Origin: an uncultured Prochlorococcus sp.
GTDB taxonomy: Bacteria; Cyanobacteriota; Cyanobacteriia; PCC-6307; Cyanobiaceae
Direction: 5' to 3'
Assembly: GCA_902518475.1 (NCBI GenBank)
Contig: CABYGI010000003.1
Span: 1 to 64,000 of the forward strand
DNA: 64,000 nucleotides
Position numbers and translations under genes: made by a program. The notes beneath the pieces were generated by a model. It was not told where the DNA came from and ran no database searches. It saw only the letters and a list, made by a program, of their open reading frames with translations. Shown piece by piece: positions 40,951 through 51,420 of the stretch (position 1 is its first letter; each line of letters starts with the position of its first letter).

Positions 40951-41480
40951 TGGAAAAAGACGGTTTAGCCACATCCTCAGATACTTCAATAGAAAAAGAG
41001 GGGTTTATAAGCCAATCTTTGTCTAAAGATGGTATTCCAAATCAATCTTTATCTGATGATCACATAGGTGTTGAAAACATTTCTGTGGAACCTAATAGAT
41101 TATATGAAGCAGTATCTGCCCTGAGAACTTACGGTTTCAACTATCTCCAATGTCAAGGAGGATATGATGAAGGACCAGGCAAAAATCTGGTTAGTTTTTA
41201 CCATTTTATAACAGTTGATGATTTACAAAAAATCGAAAAAATTAAAGAAGTCAGATTGAAAGTTTTCTTAAAAAGGGATTCTGATTTATCTATCCCCAGT
41301 CTGTATAAAATATTTAAAGGAAGTGATTGGCAAGAAAGAGAAACTTTTGATATGTATGGAATAAATTTTATTGACCATCCCAATCCTAAAAGACTATTAA
41401 TGCCTGAAGATTGGAGAGGATGGCCATTACGAAAAGATTATATTCAGCCAGATTTCTATGAACTTCAAGATGCTTATTAG
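40950..41480 (+). CDS. ndhJ: NAD(P)H-quinone oxidoreductase subunit J (NdhJ)
   Basis: 176 residues. After a polar N-terminal stretch (1-45, [16 protein letters not shown] repeat-like) comes the 30-kDa subunit domain with [20 protein letters not shown] and the signature [27 protein letters not shown]. It is the hydrophilic-arm partner of NdhK. It overlaps the convergent yvcK-like gene by four bases at the stop. Confidence 0.97.
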   Translation: MEKDGLATSSDTSIEKEGFISQSLSKDGIPNQSLSDDHIGVENISVEPNRLYEAVSALRTYGFNYLQCQGGYDEGPGKNLVSFYHFITVDDLQKIEKIKEVRLKVFLKRDSDLSIPSLYKIFKGSDWQERETFDMYGINFIDHPNPKRLLMPEDWRGWPLRKDYIQPDFYELQDAY

Positions 41481-42862
41481 TTTAATTTTTTTAATTTGCG
41501 GTAAATAAACATTACTGCTCTTGCTAGTCTCCTTGGATCATGTCTAAGTGTTGGAGTTATTCTTTTTGAATATAATGGTGCTTGCAAAACATAATACCCT
41601 TCAGATAATAATTTTTCTTTATTACAAATGACAGGCTCTGCCCCTCTACTTTCGTAGTAGTCTACTAATGGAGATTTTTCAAATTGAATCTGAGATAAGA
41701 TTGAGTTAAAAATTCGAGTATTAACTCCAAAATTTGATAATTGTTTTTCTATTGCTTTGATATGTTGATAGACATCAAGTCCATCTGTCTCTCCAGGCTG
41801 AGTCATCAAATTACTTATATAAATTTTAGGGGCGTTACTTTGCAATAAGGCATCTACTATCTCTGGCACTAAAAGATTAGGCAATAGAGAAGTGTATAGA
41901 CTTCCTGGGCCAAGAACAATTAAATCAGCTTCTTTAATAGATTCAAGAGCACTTGGAAGAGCTGAAGGATTTTCTGGTAGGTAACCAATCCTCGAAATTA
42001 ATTTTCGTGATTTACTGATCTTGCTTTCGCCAAAAATTTTTTCACCATCTTCTAATTCAGCCCACAACATAACATCAATATTTGTTGCAGGTAAAACTTG
42101 ACCTTGTACAGCCAAAACCTTACTAGACGCTTGAACTGCTTTTTCTAAACTTCCTGTAATTGTTGTTAAAGCTGACAAGAATAGATTTCCAAAACTATGA
42201 CCTTCCAGACCACTTCCACCTGAAAATCTGTACTGAAATAATCTAGTTAAAGTAGGTTCTTCGTTTGATAATGCTGCCAAACAATTTCTAATATCTCCTG
42301 GAGGCTGAACACCTAATTGCTTTCTGAGAATTCCACTACTTCCGCCATCATCGGATACCGTTACGATAGCTGTAATATTACTACTGTAATTTTTCAAGCC
42401 TTTTAATAAAGTAGATAAACCTGTACCTCCTCCAATTGCAACAATATTTGGGCCTCTGTTTAATTTACTTTTAACTCTTAATGCATCAACTAAAAATGTA
42501 TTTTTTTCTGGAACAAGTGCTTTCTGAATCGAATTAATACTTCTATTTTGTCCAATCCCGATTAATAGTATTCCAATAACAAATATCAATGGTCCCATTA
42601 ATGAAACAGGTAAAATACTAGTTAAACCTGTCATTACCCCAAAAAAGATTTCAATGAGCCAATAGAGCGGTCTTAAATTTGTCCAAATTGCCACGCCTAA
42701 TAAAGTAGTCAGAAAACCTATCGCAGATGTAAACATCCATCTTTTTATTACTAATCCTGGCAAAAGCCAACTCAAAATTCTTAAAAGTTTCTTCAACAAT
42801 TCAAAATTAGACTTTTTAAAATTTTTATAATATCTTCTTACCCTTTTTTTACGCTTATTCAT
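41477..42862 (-). CDS. YvcK/CofD-like protein (gluconeogenesis factor family)
   Basis: 461 residues. A basic N-terminus and two hydrophobic stretches (about 38-120) precede the CofD-like Rossmann domain with [18 protein letters not shown] near residue 144, [12 protein letters not shown] and [14 protein letters not shown]. YvcK binds UDP-sugars and affects cell-wall metabolism in Bacillus; it is not an F420 enzyme. The added membrane segments are common in cyanobacterial members. It is minus strand, convergent with ndhJ. Confidence 0.88.
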   Translation of the reverse strand: MNKRKKRVRRYYKNFKKSNFELLKKLLRILSWLLPGLVIKRWMFTSAIGFLTTLLGVAIWTNLRPLYWLIEIFFGVMTGLTSILPVSLMGPLIFVIGILLIGIGQNRSINSIQKALVPEKNTFLVDALRVKSKLNRGPNIVAIGGGTGLSTLLKGLKNYSSNITAIVTVSDDGGSSGILRKQLGVQPPGDIRNCLAALSNEEPTLTRLFQYRFSGGSGLEGHSFGNLFLSALTTITGSLEKAVQASSKVLAVQGQVLPATNIDVMLWAELEDGEKIFGESKISKSRKLISRIGYLPENPSALPSALESIKEADLIVLGPGSLYTSLLPNLLVPEIVDALLQSNAPKIYISNLMTQPGETDGLDVYQHIKAIEKQLSNFGVNTRIFNSILSQIQFEKSPLVDYYESRGAEPVICNKEKLLSEGYYVLQAPLYSKRITPTLRHDPRRLARAVMFIYRKLKKLN

Positions 42863-42991
42863 TAAAAACCTCTTGAATTATTTTCCCAGATTTTAAAATC
42901 TATTTAAAATCATTATAAATCAAATTAATACATCCCTTTTTTTATTTCTAATAATAGGCAAAATGGAACAATAGATGTTTTTATTTAAGTT

Positions 42992-43777
42992 TTGAAAAAA
43001 TCAAAACGTGCAGTTGAAACAAAAAACCTCTCAATAAGCTGGGGCGAAGTTAATGTGCTGAATCAAATAAATTTTGAACTTAATGATGGAGAGAAATTAG
43101 CTATTGTTGGCCCTTCAGGTTCTGGCAAATCAACCATTTTAAAAATATTAGCAGGGCTCATTTTACCTACAAAAGGAGAATTAAGAATATTTGGTGAGAA
43201 GCAAACATATTTGAGATTAGATCAAAATAATCCTCCTGATGTAAGACTAGTTTTTCAGAACCCTGCTTTACTAGGATCTTTAACTATTGAGGACAATGTA
43301 GGATTTCTCCTGAAGAGAAATAAAAACCTATCTAAAAAGTTAATTCATGAAATAGTATGTGAATGCTTAGCTGATGTTGGATTATTTAATGTTGAGGATA
43401 AATTACCAAATGAATTAAGCGGGGGCATGCAAAAAAGAGTAAGTTTTGCTAGAGCATTAATTACTGATCAAACTCTTAATGCAAAGTCTAAACCTTTACT
43501 ACTTTTTGATGAACCAACTGCTGGCCTTGATCCAATTGCCTCATCTAGAATTGAAGATTTAATTAATAAAACAAATGATAAAGCTTGCGGATCATCTATT
43601 GTTGTTAGTCATGTTCTTAGTACTATAGAAAGGACTTCAGATAAAGTTTTAATGCTTTATGGGGGCAAATTTAGATGGGCAGGTTCCATTAATGAATTTA
43701 AGGAGAGTAATGATCCCTATGTATTTCAATTTAGGCATGGAAAACTTGATGGTCCTATGCAACCCAAAGACATTTAG
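42992..43777 (+). CDS. ABC transporter ATPase, MlaF/Ttg2A-like
   Basis: 261 residues, TTG start. Walker A GPSGSGKST near 39-47, signature LSGGMQKRVSFARAL and Walker B LLLFDEPTAGLD are intact, followed by VVSHVLSTI (switch His). The next gene encodes an MCE protein, so this is the ATPase of an MlaFEDB-type lipid transporter (lipid exchange between inner and outer membranes). The permease is not in the window. Confidence 0.88.
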   Translation: MKKSKRAVETKNLSISWGEVNVLNQINFELNDGEKLAIVGPSGSGKSTILKILAGLILPTKGELRIFGEKQTYLRLDQNNPPDVRLVFQNPALLGSLTIEDNVGFLLKRNKNLSKKLIHEIVCECLADVGLFNVEDKLPNELSGGMQKRVSFARALITDQTLNAKSKPLLLFDEPTAGLDPIASSRIEDLINKTNDKACGSSIVVSHVLSTIERTSDKVLMLYGGKFRWAGSINEFKESNDPYVFQFRHGKLDGPMQPKDI

Positions 43778-43782
43778 ATATT

Positions 43783-44628
43783 ATGCGTAGAAGCTTAAGA
43801 GATTCAATAGTTGGATTTTCCTTATTAGGAGGAATTTTAATATTCACATTTTTTTCTTTTTGGCTAAGAGGAGTAAGATTATCTTCAAAAAATTGGTATC
43901 TCTTTGCTGAATTCAATAACGCAAGCGGTTTATCAAAAAAATCTCCAGTTACTTACAGAGGAATTTTAGTTGGATCGATAGAAGATATCTTATTTACGAA
44001 TGAATCAATTAAAGCAAAAATAGTTTTAAATAATCCTGAAATTATTCTTCCAAGGCCTGCATTTGCAAGGGTAGTTACAAATTCTTTCCTGGGAGGAGAT
44101 GTGCAAGTTGCTTTAGAAACTAGTGACAAAACAATTCCTAAAAACATTGCTAAACCTATATCCGAAAAATGTGATACCAAGTTAATTATTTGTAAAGGAG
44201 ATACTATCACAGGTAAACAACTATCAAGTCTCTCAAATATAACTAACAGAATAAATCAAATTTTAAAAGAAACTAATCAAGAAAACTTAATTGAGAACAT
44301 CGTCAACTCAATTGATCAATTTGACAGAACACAAGAAAATCTTGATGAATTAATTTATTTATCGAAACAAGAAATACAAAGAGTTGAACCTCTAATAAAG
44401 GAAATTACAATTGCCGCTAATCATTTGAATAACATTTTGTCTACTATCGATGACAAAGAAACCCTTAATGACATTAAATTGACAATTAGTGCTGCTAAGT
44501 CTATCTCAACCAAAATAGATGATATGAGCGATGATTTTGAAAAATTAAGGCAAGATAAAGAATTAACTAAATCTATAAGAGATTTAACGATTGGACTTTC
44601 AAAATTCCTTAACGAAATTTATCCCTGA
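43783..44628 (+). CDS. MCE-domain substrate-binding protein (MlaD-like)
   Basis: 281 residues. An N-terminal membrane helix (about 8-30) precedes an MCE domain (about 35-110: WYLFAEFNNASGLSKKSPVTYRGILVGSIEDI). The C-terminal 110 residues are helical/coiled (DQFDRTQENLDELI ...). MCE proteins form hexameric rings that carry lipids across the periplasm. It is five bases downstream of the MlaF-like ATPase gene. Confidence 0.88.
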   Translation: MRRSLRDSIVGFSLLGGILIFTFFSFWLRGVRLSSKNWYLFAEFNNASGLSKKSPVTYRGILVGSIEDILFTNESIKAKIVLNNPEIILPRPAFARVVTNSFLGGDVQVALETSDKTIPKNIAKPISEKCDTKLIICKGDTITGKQLSSLSNITNRINQILKETNQENLIENIVNSIDQFDRTQENLDELIYLSKQEIQRVEPLIKEITIAANHLNNILSTIDDKETLNDIKLTISAAKSISTKIDDMSDDFEKLRQDKELTKSIRDLTIGLSKFLNEIYP

Positions 44629-44635
44629 GAAATTT

Positions 44636-46819
44636 TTAGAATTCATTCATAGCATTTAAAGCAATAGCTGCAATTGATTTATCAGTAGCTTTTGGCAGTT
44701 GGACATATTTCCCTTGAGCTGCCTCTGCTAATTCTTTGCCAAATCCGCTTGCTATGAATTTTCTCTCTGTATCAATTACTAAAAGTTTTATCCCAAGCAT
44801 GGGATATTTTGCAGCGATATCTAGAACCTCCTGTTTTAAATTAACATTTTCATTTTCATTATCTTTTCCCTCAACCTCATTTTTTCCTAGAGATAATCCT
44901 AATGGAACATTTCCTCGGCCATCAGTTATACCAACAACAATTACTTGACCTATATCTCCTGTTGAAAGAGCATTTTTTGCTACTTTTGCTGATTGTGTTA
45001 GTCCATGTGCCAAAGGTGATCCTCCTCCACAAGGCATTGTTTCCAACCTTCTTTTTGCAGCAGTTATTGATCTTGTTGGAGTCAAAAGCACTTCGGCCTG
45101 ATTACCTCTAAAAGGAATAAGAGCTACTTCATCTCTATTCTCATATGCTTCTGTTAAAAGTCTTATTACAGCGCCTTTAGCACTTTGCATTCTATTTAAA
45201 GCCATAGAGCCACTGGCATCAACCAGAAAAATAACTAGAGCTCCTGCCTTTTTTTGAAGAAGCTTTGCCCTAAAATCATTTTCTTTAATAACTATTGATT
45301 TATTAGGGTTTCTTGATCTTCTCGATTTTTGATAAGGAGCAGCAGCTCGAAGAGTAGCATCTACAGCAATTCTTTTTACCTTACCTCTTGGAATAATAGG
45401 TTTTACATACCTTCCTCTGCTGTCACTAAATATAACTGATCTACTCCCGCTATTACCTGCTTTAGCCTTAGCTGATGAAAAAAGCAATAAATCAGGATCA
45501 ACCATGCATGCCTCAGGATCTAATATGAATTCTTCAGGAATTTCGGGAGTAGATTCTTCTTCCCCATCAGAATTATCTTCTTCTTGATCTTGATCTTGAT
45601 CATTATCATTTTCATTAGTCTCAGGTTCGGACTCTTCATTGTTTGATTGAGGCGGAGGTGGGGGGCTCTGATCTTCTGGAGGGGGTGGTTGGATATCATC
45701 ATCTTCTGGAGGTATTTGCATTGCTCTTGGAAGAATAACTAACCTTACTGCGACTTTTAGATCTTCAGAATTTACATTCTCATCGCCTCTAAGAGCTGCA
45801 TTAGCCTTTGCTACTTTAACTGCAAATAATTCTGACCTATGCCCTTCTACTCCGCCTCTAAGAGCTTCATTCACTAAATAGGTTATTTGCTCTTTTGTTA
45901 TCTTGACATCCTTTAACCATTGCCTTGCCAAAATTAATTGAGTGGATAAATTATCAGATTCTTCCGACCATTTTTCTGCAAATTTAATATTATTTTCTGC
46001 ATGTGATAAAACAGATTTTGTAATCTCAACTCTTTGAGCATTATCAATAGATTGATCTGCGGAAAGCACAATAGCAAAGCGATCTAAAACATGATCCCTC
46101 AAAGCACCTTCTTCAGGATTATAAGTTGCTATTAAAAGTGACTTACAAGGATGAGAAAGACTTAAACCATCTCTTTCAATATTATTTTTCTCTCTTCCTG
46201 TAGCTTCAAGAATTAAATTTACAATACCATCATCCAATAAATTTATATCATCTACATAAAGAACACCCCTATGAGCCTCTGCCAAAATTCCAGGCTGAAA
46301 AACTTGTTCCCCCGAACTTAATGAGGCAGCGACGTCAATTGATCCAACAAGTCTGTCTTCAGTTATGCCAATGGGAACTTGAATGAATGGTGCCTCTCTT
46401 ACTTTTTTTGGAATTTCTTCAATTTGATTCAAATAATCACTTCCAATTGCTTCCTCTAATAATTTATTAGTACTAATATCCCATTCCTCTGGTTTATCTG
46501 GATCTAGGTTCCTACCAATAGGTCTTAATGAAGTATTACTATTTCTCTTAGTTAACTTTTCTACTATTGTTTCATTATCTAATACCTCTATAGGAGGGAG
46601 TAAAGTATGCAAACCCCTTGCTAATACTGACTTACCAGTACCTCTACCGCCAGCGATAATCACTCCTCCTAAGCTAGGATCAACTGCTGCCAAAAGTAAA
46701 GATAATTTCAACAAGCTATGACCCGTAATTGCCGCCAAAGGAAAAGCTCTAAAAGAATCCTTTGACTTCATTAAATCTTTTATTTCTCCTTTTTCTTTTA
46801 ACTCGGTGTTCAAAATCAC
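44636..46819 (-). CDS. chlD: magnesium chelatase subunit D (ChlD)
   Basis: 727 residues, GTG start at 46819 (an in-frame ATG lies at 46774). The N-terminal AAA+-like part shows [18 protein letters not shown] and [21 protein letters not shown] Pro-rich then acidic linker (about 375-430) leads to a C-terminal von Willebrand A domain with MIDAS motif [12 protein letters not shown]. ChlD with ChlI and ChlH inserts Mg into protoporphyrin IX, the first step towards chlorophyll. It diverges from folK. Confidence 0.97.
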   Translation of the reverse strand: MILNTELKEKGEIKDLMKSKDSFRAFPLAAITGHSLLKLSLLLAAVDPSLGGVIIAGGRGTGKSVLARGLHTLLPPIEVLDNETIVEKLTKRNSNTSLRPIGRNLDPDKPEEWDISTNKLLEEAIGSDYLNQIEEIPKKVREAPFIQVPIGITEDRLVGSIDVAASLSSGEQVFQPGILAEAHRGVLYVDDINLLDDGIVNLILEATGREKNNIERDGLSLSHPCKSLLIATYNPEEGALRDHVLDRFAIVLSADQSIDNAQRVEITKSVLSHAENNIKFAEKWSEESDNLSTQLILARQWLKDVKITKEQITYLVNEALRGGVEGHRSELFAVKVAKANAALRGDENVNSEDLKVAVRLVILPRAMQIPPEDDDIQPPPPEDQSPPPPPQSNNEESEPETNENDNDQDQDQEEDNSDGEEESTPEIPEEFILDPEACMVDPDLLLFSSAKAKAGNSGSRSVIFSDSRGRYVKPIIPRGKVKRIAVDATLRAAAPYQKSRRSRNPNKSIVIKENDFRAKLLQKKAGALVIFLVDASGSMALNRMQSAKGAVIRLLTEAYENRDEVALIPFRGNQAEVLLTPTRSITAAKRRLETMPCGGGSPLAHGLTQSAKVAKNALSTGDIGQVIVVGITDGRGNVPLGLSLGKNEVEGKDNENENVNLKQEVLDIAAKYPMLGIKLLVIDTERKFIASGFGKELAEAAQGKYVQLPKATDKSIAAIALNAMNEF

Positions 46820-46855
46820 TTTAAAAATGCCTGATATAGAATTTATCCAATAACT

Positions 46856-47434
46856 TTGTTTTTTGTAGTGGAATTATCAAATCTTAATATCAAAAATGGA
46901 CTATGTATATCCCTCGGAGCAAATATTGATAGTAAATTCGGAAGCCCTCTTGAGTCACTATTAATTTGCAAATCAAAATTAGAGGAAATAATTACTGAGT
47001 GGGGGGATAGTTCCAACGAAAAAGAAGAAGAGATAAGCACTTTTCATGCAAACTTTTTTTGGTCTTCAATTTATGAGACATTACCTCATGGTGTTGAAAA
47101 TGAGCAGCCAAATTATTTAAATACACTCTTACTTATAAAAAGTAATTACTTCCCTAAACCATCAAATAAAAACGCGAAATTACTTTTAAAAGAGCTAAAA
47201 AAGTTAGAGAGATTTTTCGGACGAGAAGAGACGCCAAAGGGTAAGAAATGGCTATCAAGATGTCTCGATTTAGATATTCTTTGGTGGGAGGATTTTCATA
47301 TGGTTGATGAGGAATTAACATTACCTCACCCTAGATTTATGAATAGGAATTTTGTTATTACACCACTATCTGAAATCTTAAGTAGAAGCCAAAAAATCGC
47401 AAAGTTTGATGACCCAAAATGGTCTATTAGTTGA
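46856..47434 (+). CDS. folK: HPPK (FolK), folate biosynthesis pyrophosphokinase
   Basis: 192 residues from TTG at 46856 (a GTG at 46868 is an alternative). The HPPK motif [11 protein letters not shown] with its Asp pair, [18 protein letters not shown] at the start and [18 protein letters not shown] at the end are characteristic. It makes the pyrophosphorylated pterin for dihydropteroate synthase. It diverges from chlD and is followed by the NUDIX gene at about 47 bases. Confidence 0.93.
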   Translation: MFFVVELSNLNIKNGLCISLGANIDSKFGSPLESLLICKSKLEEIITEWGDSSNEKEEEISTFHANFFWSSIYETLPHGVENEQPNYLNTLLLIKSNYFPKPSNKNAKLLLKELKKLERFFGREETPKGKKWLSRCLDLDILWWEDFHMVDEELTLPHPRFMNRNFVITPLSEILSRSQKIAKFDDPKWSIS

Positions 47435-47481
47435 TTTACAAAACCAAAAAATAACTGTTAGGCTATTTTTATTTAAAAATT

Positions 47482-48045
47482 ATGGGCAACAAAAACCTTA
47501 TAAAAAGATCCCTTTTTAAAGAAAAAATATCTGAGTTAAAGTCAAAAAAATTTAGTTTCGAGATAAATAGAATTGAGCTTCCAAATGGACATGAAGGTGA
47601 ATATGGATACATTAAGCATCCTGGGGCAGCATTAGCCGTACCTATTACAAAAGACAATAAAGTTATCATTCTTCGGCAGTATAGATTTGCCGTTTCAAGG
47701 TATTTATTAGAATTTCCTGCAGGCACATTAGAAATAGGTGAAACACCTATTAATTCAATTAAAAGAGAAATACAAGAAGAAACTGGATTTAGTGCAAACA
47801 AATGGGATGAACTAGGAACTCTTGTCCCTGCTCCTGGTTATGCAGATGAAGAAATTTATTTATTTTTAGCGCGTGATTTGAGCAAACTAAATTCCGAGGT
47901 TAAAGGAGATTTAGATGAAGATATAGAAGTATTATTTTTAGATCCGAAAGCACTAGATAATCTTATTTCTAGTGGGGATGAGATTCTTGACGCAAAAACT
48001 GTGACAGCTTGGTTTAGAGCTAAACAATTTTTAGATAAATTATGA
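47482..48045 (+). CDS. NUDIX hydrolase, ADP-ribose pyrophosphatase-like
   Basis: 187 residues. The NUDIX box is intact: G-x5-E-x7-REIQEETGF from GTLEIGETPINSIKREIQEE. A leading strand (VIILRQYRFAVSRYLLEFPAG) matches the ADP-ribose/NDP-sugar pyrophosphatase group. Substrate not certain. Its stop overlaps the photolyase start by four bases (ATGA). Confidence 0.9.
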   Translation: MGNKNLIKRSLFKEKISELKSKKFSFEINRIELPNGHEGEYGYIKHPGAALAVPITKDNKVIILRQYRFAVSRYLLEFPAGTLEIGETPINSIKREIQEETGFSANKWDELGTLVPAPGYADEEIYLFLARDLSKLNSEVKGDLDEDIEVLFLDPKALDNLISSGDEILDAKTVTAWFRAKQFLDKL

Positions 48046-49478
48046 ATAAACCTAGAATACTTTTTTGGCATAGAAAGGATTTAAGAATATTTGACAATCA
48101 AGCTTTAATCAAAGCATTTTCATTATCAAATGCCATTACTTCAACTTACATATTTGATAAAAATTACCCACACGATTTCAATGCAAGTTCGAGAGCATGG
48201 TTTCTAGGAAATTCGCTTCAAGAATTAGGCAATAATTGGAAAAAAATGGGTAGTAGATTAATAATGGGAGAAGGAGATCCGGTATTAATAATTCCTCAAT
48301 TAGCAAAGAAAATAGATGCTAAATTTGTTTTTTGGAATAGATCAATTGAACCTTATGAGATTAATCGAGATTTAAAAATAAAAAAAAATTTAGAAGAACA
48401 AAATATTCAAGTTATTGAAACTTGGGATCACTTATTATTAGAGCCTTTAAAAATATTTTCCGGAAATAATAAACCTTATTCAGTTTATGGACCTTTTTAT
48501 AAAAACCTTAAATCAAAAATGAATTTATTAGGTCCATATGACCAAGATAAAGTTGTTTTCCAGTTTAAAGATATAGATAATAAACTCAAAGAAAATAAGA
48601 TAATAAATTCATCTGATTCGGTTCTTGAGAAATTTATCAAAAATATCAAATTTCCTGGTTCGAATATTTGTCCATGTAGACCTGGAGAGAATGCTGCAGA
48701 AACATTATTAGAAAACTTCATTAACGAAAAAAAAATATATTCTTATAATTCTGCACGAGATTTTCCTTCCCATAATGGGACATCTTTTCTAAGTGCATCT
48801 CTCAGATTCGGCACCATTAGCATAAGAAAAATTTGGAACGCCACATTAAATTTAAATTCAGATTTTACAAATCAAGGAAATTATCTATCTATTGAAACTT
48901 GGCAAAAAGAACTTGTTTGGCGTGAATTCTATCAACATTCCTTATTCCATTTTCCAGAGCTAGAGAAAGGTCCATATAGAAAAAAATGGGATCACTTTCC
49001 ATGGCAAAATAATAATGAATGGTTTCAGCAGTGGAGCAATGGAGAAACAGGAGTGCCTATAGTTGATGCTGCAATGCGTCAACTAAATAGTACTGGCTGG
49101 ATGCATAACAGATGTAGGATGATAGTCGCTTCATTTCTGGTAAAAGATCTTATATGCAATTGGCAAATGGGCGAGAAAAAATTTATGGAGACTCTGGTTG
49201 ATGGAGACTTAGCTGCAAATAATGGAGGATGGCAGTGGAGCGCGAGCAGCGGTATGGATCCAAAACCACTTAGAATTTTTAATCCATATACCCAAGCAAA
49301 AAAATTTGATCCTATGTGCGAATATATAAAATATTGGATTCCTGAATTATCTAACGTGTCAAATTCAGAATTATTAAATGGGGAGATATCTAATTTAGAA
49401 AAAAATAATTATTCAAGCCCTATTGTCAATCACAACATGCAACAAAGATTATTTAAATCACTTTATGCTGAAATTTGA
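48042..49478 (+). CDS. phr: cryptochrome/DNA photolyase family protein
   Basis: 478 residues. The N-terminal Rossmann domain starts ILFWHRKDLRIFDNQALIKA; the C-terminal FAD domain has WQKELVWREFYQH, TGVPIVDAAMRQLNSTGWMHNR and VKDLICNWQMGEKKF, then DGDLAANNGGWQWSASSGMDPKPLRIFNP, the FAD/CPD site. This matches CPD photolyase, which repairs UV dimers using blue light. It is in a folK-NUDIX-phr run. Its last 16 bases overlap the convergent DegT gene. Confidence 0.94.
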   Translation: MNKPRILFWHRKDLRIFDNQALIKAFSLSNAITSTYIFDKNYPHDFNASSRAWFLGNSLQELGNNWKKMGSRLIMGEGDPVLIIPQLAKKIDAKFVFWNRSIEPYEINRDLKIKKNLEEQNIQVIETWDHLLLEPLKIFSGNNKPYSVYGPFYKNLKSKMNLLGPYDQDKVVFQFKDIDNKLKENKIINSSDSVLEKFIKNIKFPGSNICPCRPGENAAETLLENFINEKKIYSYNSARDFPSHNGTSFLSASLRFGTISIRKIWNATLNLNSDFTNQGNYLSIETWQKELVWREFYQHSLFHFPELEKGPYRKKWDHFPWQNNNEWFQQWSNGETGVPIVDAAMRQLNSTGWMHNRCRMIVASFLVKDLICNWQMGEKKFMETLVDGDLAANNGGWQWSASSGMDPKPLRIFNPYTQAKKFDPMCEYIKYWIPELSNVSNSELLNGEISNLEKNNYSSPIVNHNMQQRLFKSLYAEI

Positions 49479-50668
49479 ATTTCTTCTATACAATTCTTTA
49501 AAACTTTATTTAAATTTTCTGCTACATAAACTTGCTCTTCATAAGAAATTTCAGGAAACATTGGAAGACTAAGAACTTCTGTACAAATTCTCTCTGTATT
49601 GATGAGTTTTGTTCTAGAAAAATTTTTATTTTTGTAAGCTATTTGTGCGTGTATTGGAATTGGATAATAAATAATTGAATTAATCCCTTTTTCAAAAAGT
49701 TGTTGTTTTACCAAATTCCTTAAGGAATAGTATTTTTTGGAATCAGTATCAAATAAATTTGAAAAATCTTCATTTAAAAAATATTTATCGTTTCTTAATT
49801 TGATTACAAATTGATTCCAAGAATGCGAAATTGAATCAGAGCTAATTTTGGGAAAACTAATAAATGGATTTTTTTCTAATAAATCAAGGTAATTATTAGC
49901 AATTTTTTGGCGATTATTAATCCACTTAGAAATATATTTAATTTTAATGTTTAATATGGCAGCTTGAATGGTATCAAGTCTGCTGTTATATCCTATTTGG
50001 GTATGATGATATCTTATTGGGCTGCCATGAACAGCAAGTTCTCTAATTTTTTTTGCAATCTTCTGATCTGAAGTTGTTACTGCTCCACCATCTCCAGCAG
50101 CTCCTAAATTTTTAGTAGGGAAAAAGCTAAAACAGCCTATATCACCGATACTACCAACTTTAGAAGTTTCCCACATTGTGCATGTTGCCTGAGCACAATC
50201 TTCGATTACTTTTAAGTCATATTTCTTGGCCAAAGATTTTATTAAGGTCATATTCACTGCATTACCAAATAGATGAACTGGCATAATTGCCTTGGTATTA
50301 GAATTTATTTCTTTTTCTATTAGTTCAGTATTAATGAGATAAGTTTCTGGATCTATATCTACCAAAATAGGATTAGCACCAACTGAACTAATAGCCTCTG
50401 CAGTTGCAAAAAAGCTAAATGATGAAGTAATAACTTCATCACCCACACCAATATCTAATGCACGCAAAGCTAATACTAAAGCATCAGTTCCACTATTACA
50501 TCCAATAGTATTTTCAACACCAATCAGATTTGAAAAACTCTCTTCAAATTTAGCAATTTCTTGTCCTCCAATATACTGGCCCCCTTTTAAAACTTTAGAA
50601 ACCTCACTCTCAATTTCAGAGCCAATTTCCTGGAACTGCCTATCTAAAGTAAATGGAGGTATCTGCAT
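49463..50668 (-). CDS. DegT/DnrJ/EryC1/StrS-family sugar aminotransferase
   Basis: 401 residues. PLP-enzyme features: NSGTDALVLALRAL near 58, the ED of IEDCAQA near 156, and Lys186 in SFFPTKNLGA as the Schiff-base lysine. The family transfers amino groups to sugar-nucleotide intermediates for cell-surface glycans; the exact substrate is not shown. No other glycan gene is adjacent. It overlaps photolyase at the 3' end. Confidence 0.9.
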   Translation of the reverse strand: MQIPPFTLDRQFQEIGSEIESEVSKVLKGGQYIGGQEIAKFEESFSNLIGVENTIGCNSGTDALVLALRALDIGVGDEVITSSFSFFATAEAISSVGANPILVDIDPETYLINTELIEKEINSNTKAIMPVHLFGNAVNMTLIKSLAKKYDLKVIEDCAQATCTMWETSKVGSIGDIGCFSFFPTKNLGAAGDGGAVTTSDQKIAKKIRELAVHGSPIRYHHTQIGYNSRLDTIQAAILNIKIKYISKWINNRQKIANNYLDLLEKNPFISFPKISSDSISHSWNQFVIKLRNDKYFLNEDFSNLFDTDSKKYYSLRNLVKQQLFEKGINSIIYYPIPIHAQIAYKNKNFSRTKLINTERICTEVLSLPMFPEISYEEQVYVAENLNKVLKNCIEEIQISA

Positions 50669-50721
50669 AGTAAATATATTAACCCTAAACCATATTTCTA
50701 TGGGTAAAAAAATTTTTTAAT

Positions 50722-51315
50722 TCATTTAAACCAACTTGGTTCTTTACCCGGAGTCCATTTTATATTACAACCTAATGAAGGCATCTGATTTGAAGGATAA
50801 GAATTATCTTGATTCAAATCTTTTACGGCGGAGCGCAAATCTTTTCCAGATAGAGGGATATTATTACCTGGTCTACTATCGTCTAATTGGCCATGATAAT
50901 ACAATAAAAAATCACCATCTCCTTCATTTGAAAAAAGATAAAAATCTGGGGTGCAAGCGGCTTTTAATTTCTTAGCAAAATTTTGATTTTCATCATATAG
51001 ATAAGGAAAACTCCATCCCTGGGTTTGTGCTTGTAATCTCAAATTTTTAGGAGAATCTGAGGGATGAGTGACAATATCATTACTAGACATTGCGACTGTT
51101 TGAACTGTATTTTCAATTTCTTTACTTAAGGTGAAAATTTGATTCTCAATATATTTAACAAATGGGCAATGGGCACAAATAAACATTAAAAGTAAATGCC
51201 GATTATCTAGATTATGAAAATTAAAATATTCATTTTTTGAAGAATTAGCATTTAACATTTCGAAATTCGGTAATTGAAAACCTAATTCCAAAACCATAGA
51301 ATTTGTTTTTACCAT
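50722..51315 (-). CDS. thioredoxin-fold redoxin (AhpC/TSA-like)
   Basis: 197 residues using ATG at 51315 (a TTG at 51321 is upstream). The redox-like motif ICAHCPFVKYIENQI is at about 49-63 (two Cys, C-x2-C). Further on: VAMSSNDIVTHPSDSPKNL, and CTPDFYLFS. This is the pattern of thiol-disulphide/peroxiredoxin-like redoxins found beside metabolic genes. Function not known. It diverges from fabI. Confidence 0.83.
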   Translation of the reverse strand: MVKTNSMVLELGFQLPNFEMLNANSSKNEYFNFHNLDNRHLLLMFICAHCPFVKYIENQIFTLSKEIENTVQTVAMSSNDIVTHPSDSPKNLRLQAQTQGWSFPYLYDENQNFAKKLKAACTPDFYLFSNEGDGDFLLYYHGQLDDSRPGNNIPLSGKDLRSAVKDLNQDNSYPSNQMPSLGCNIKWTPGKEPSWFK

Positions 51316-51420
51316 GTTCAAGTTAAAAATTCTTTGATATTTGAAAATTATTGTATATTTTGCAGTAATCCGTAAAGATAGGTACTTTTATATAGGAGAA
51401 TAATAGAAATAATAAACAAA

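Noticed and set aside
41477-42862. CofD-like protein as an F420 biosynthesis enzyme
   Set aside because: The GGGTG and VSDDGGSSG pattern with N-terminal membrane segments fits YvcK, and no other F420 gene is near.
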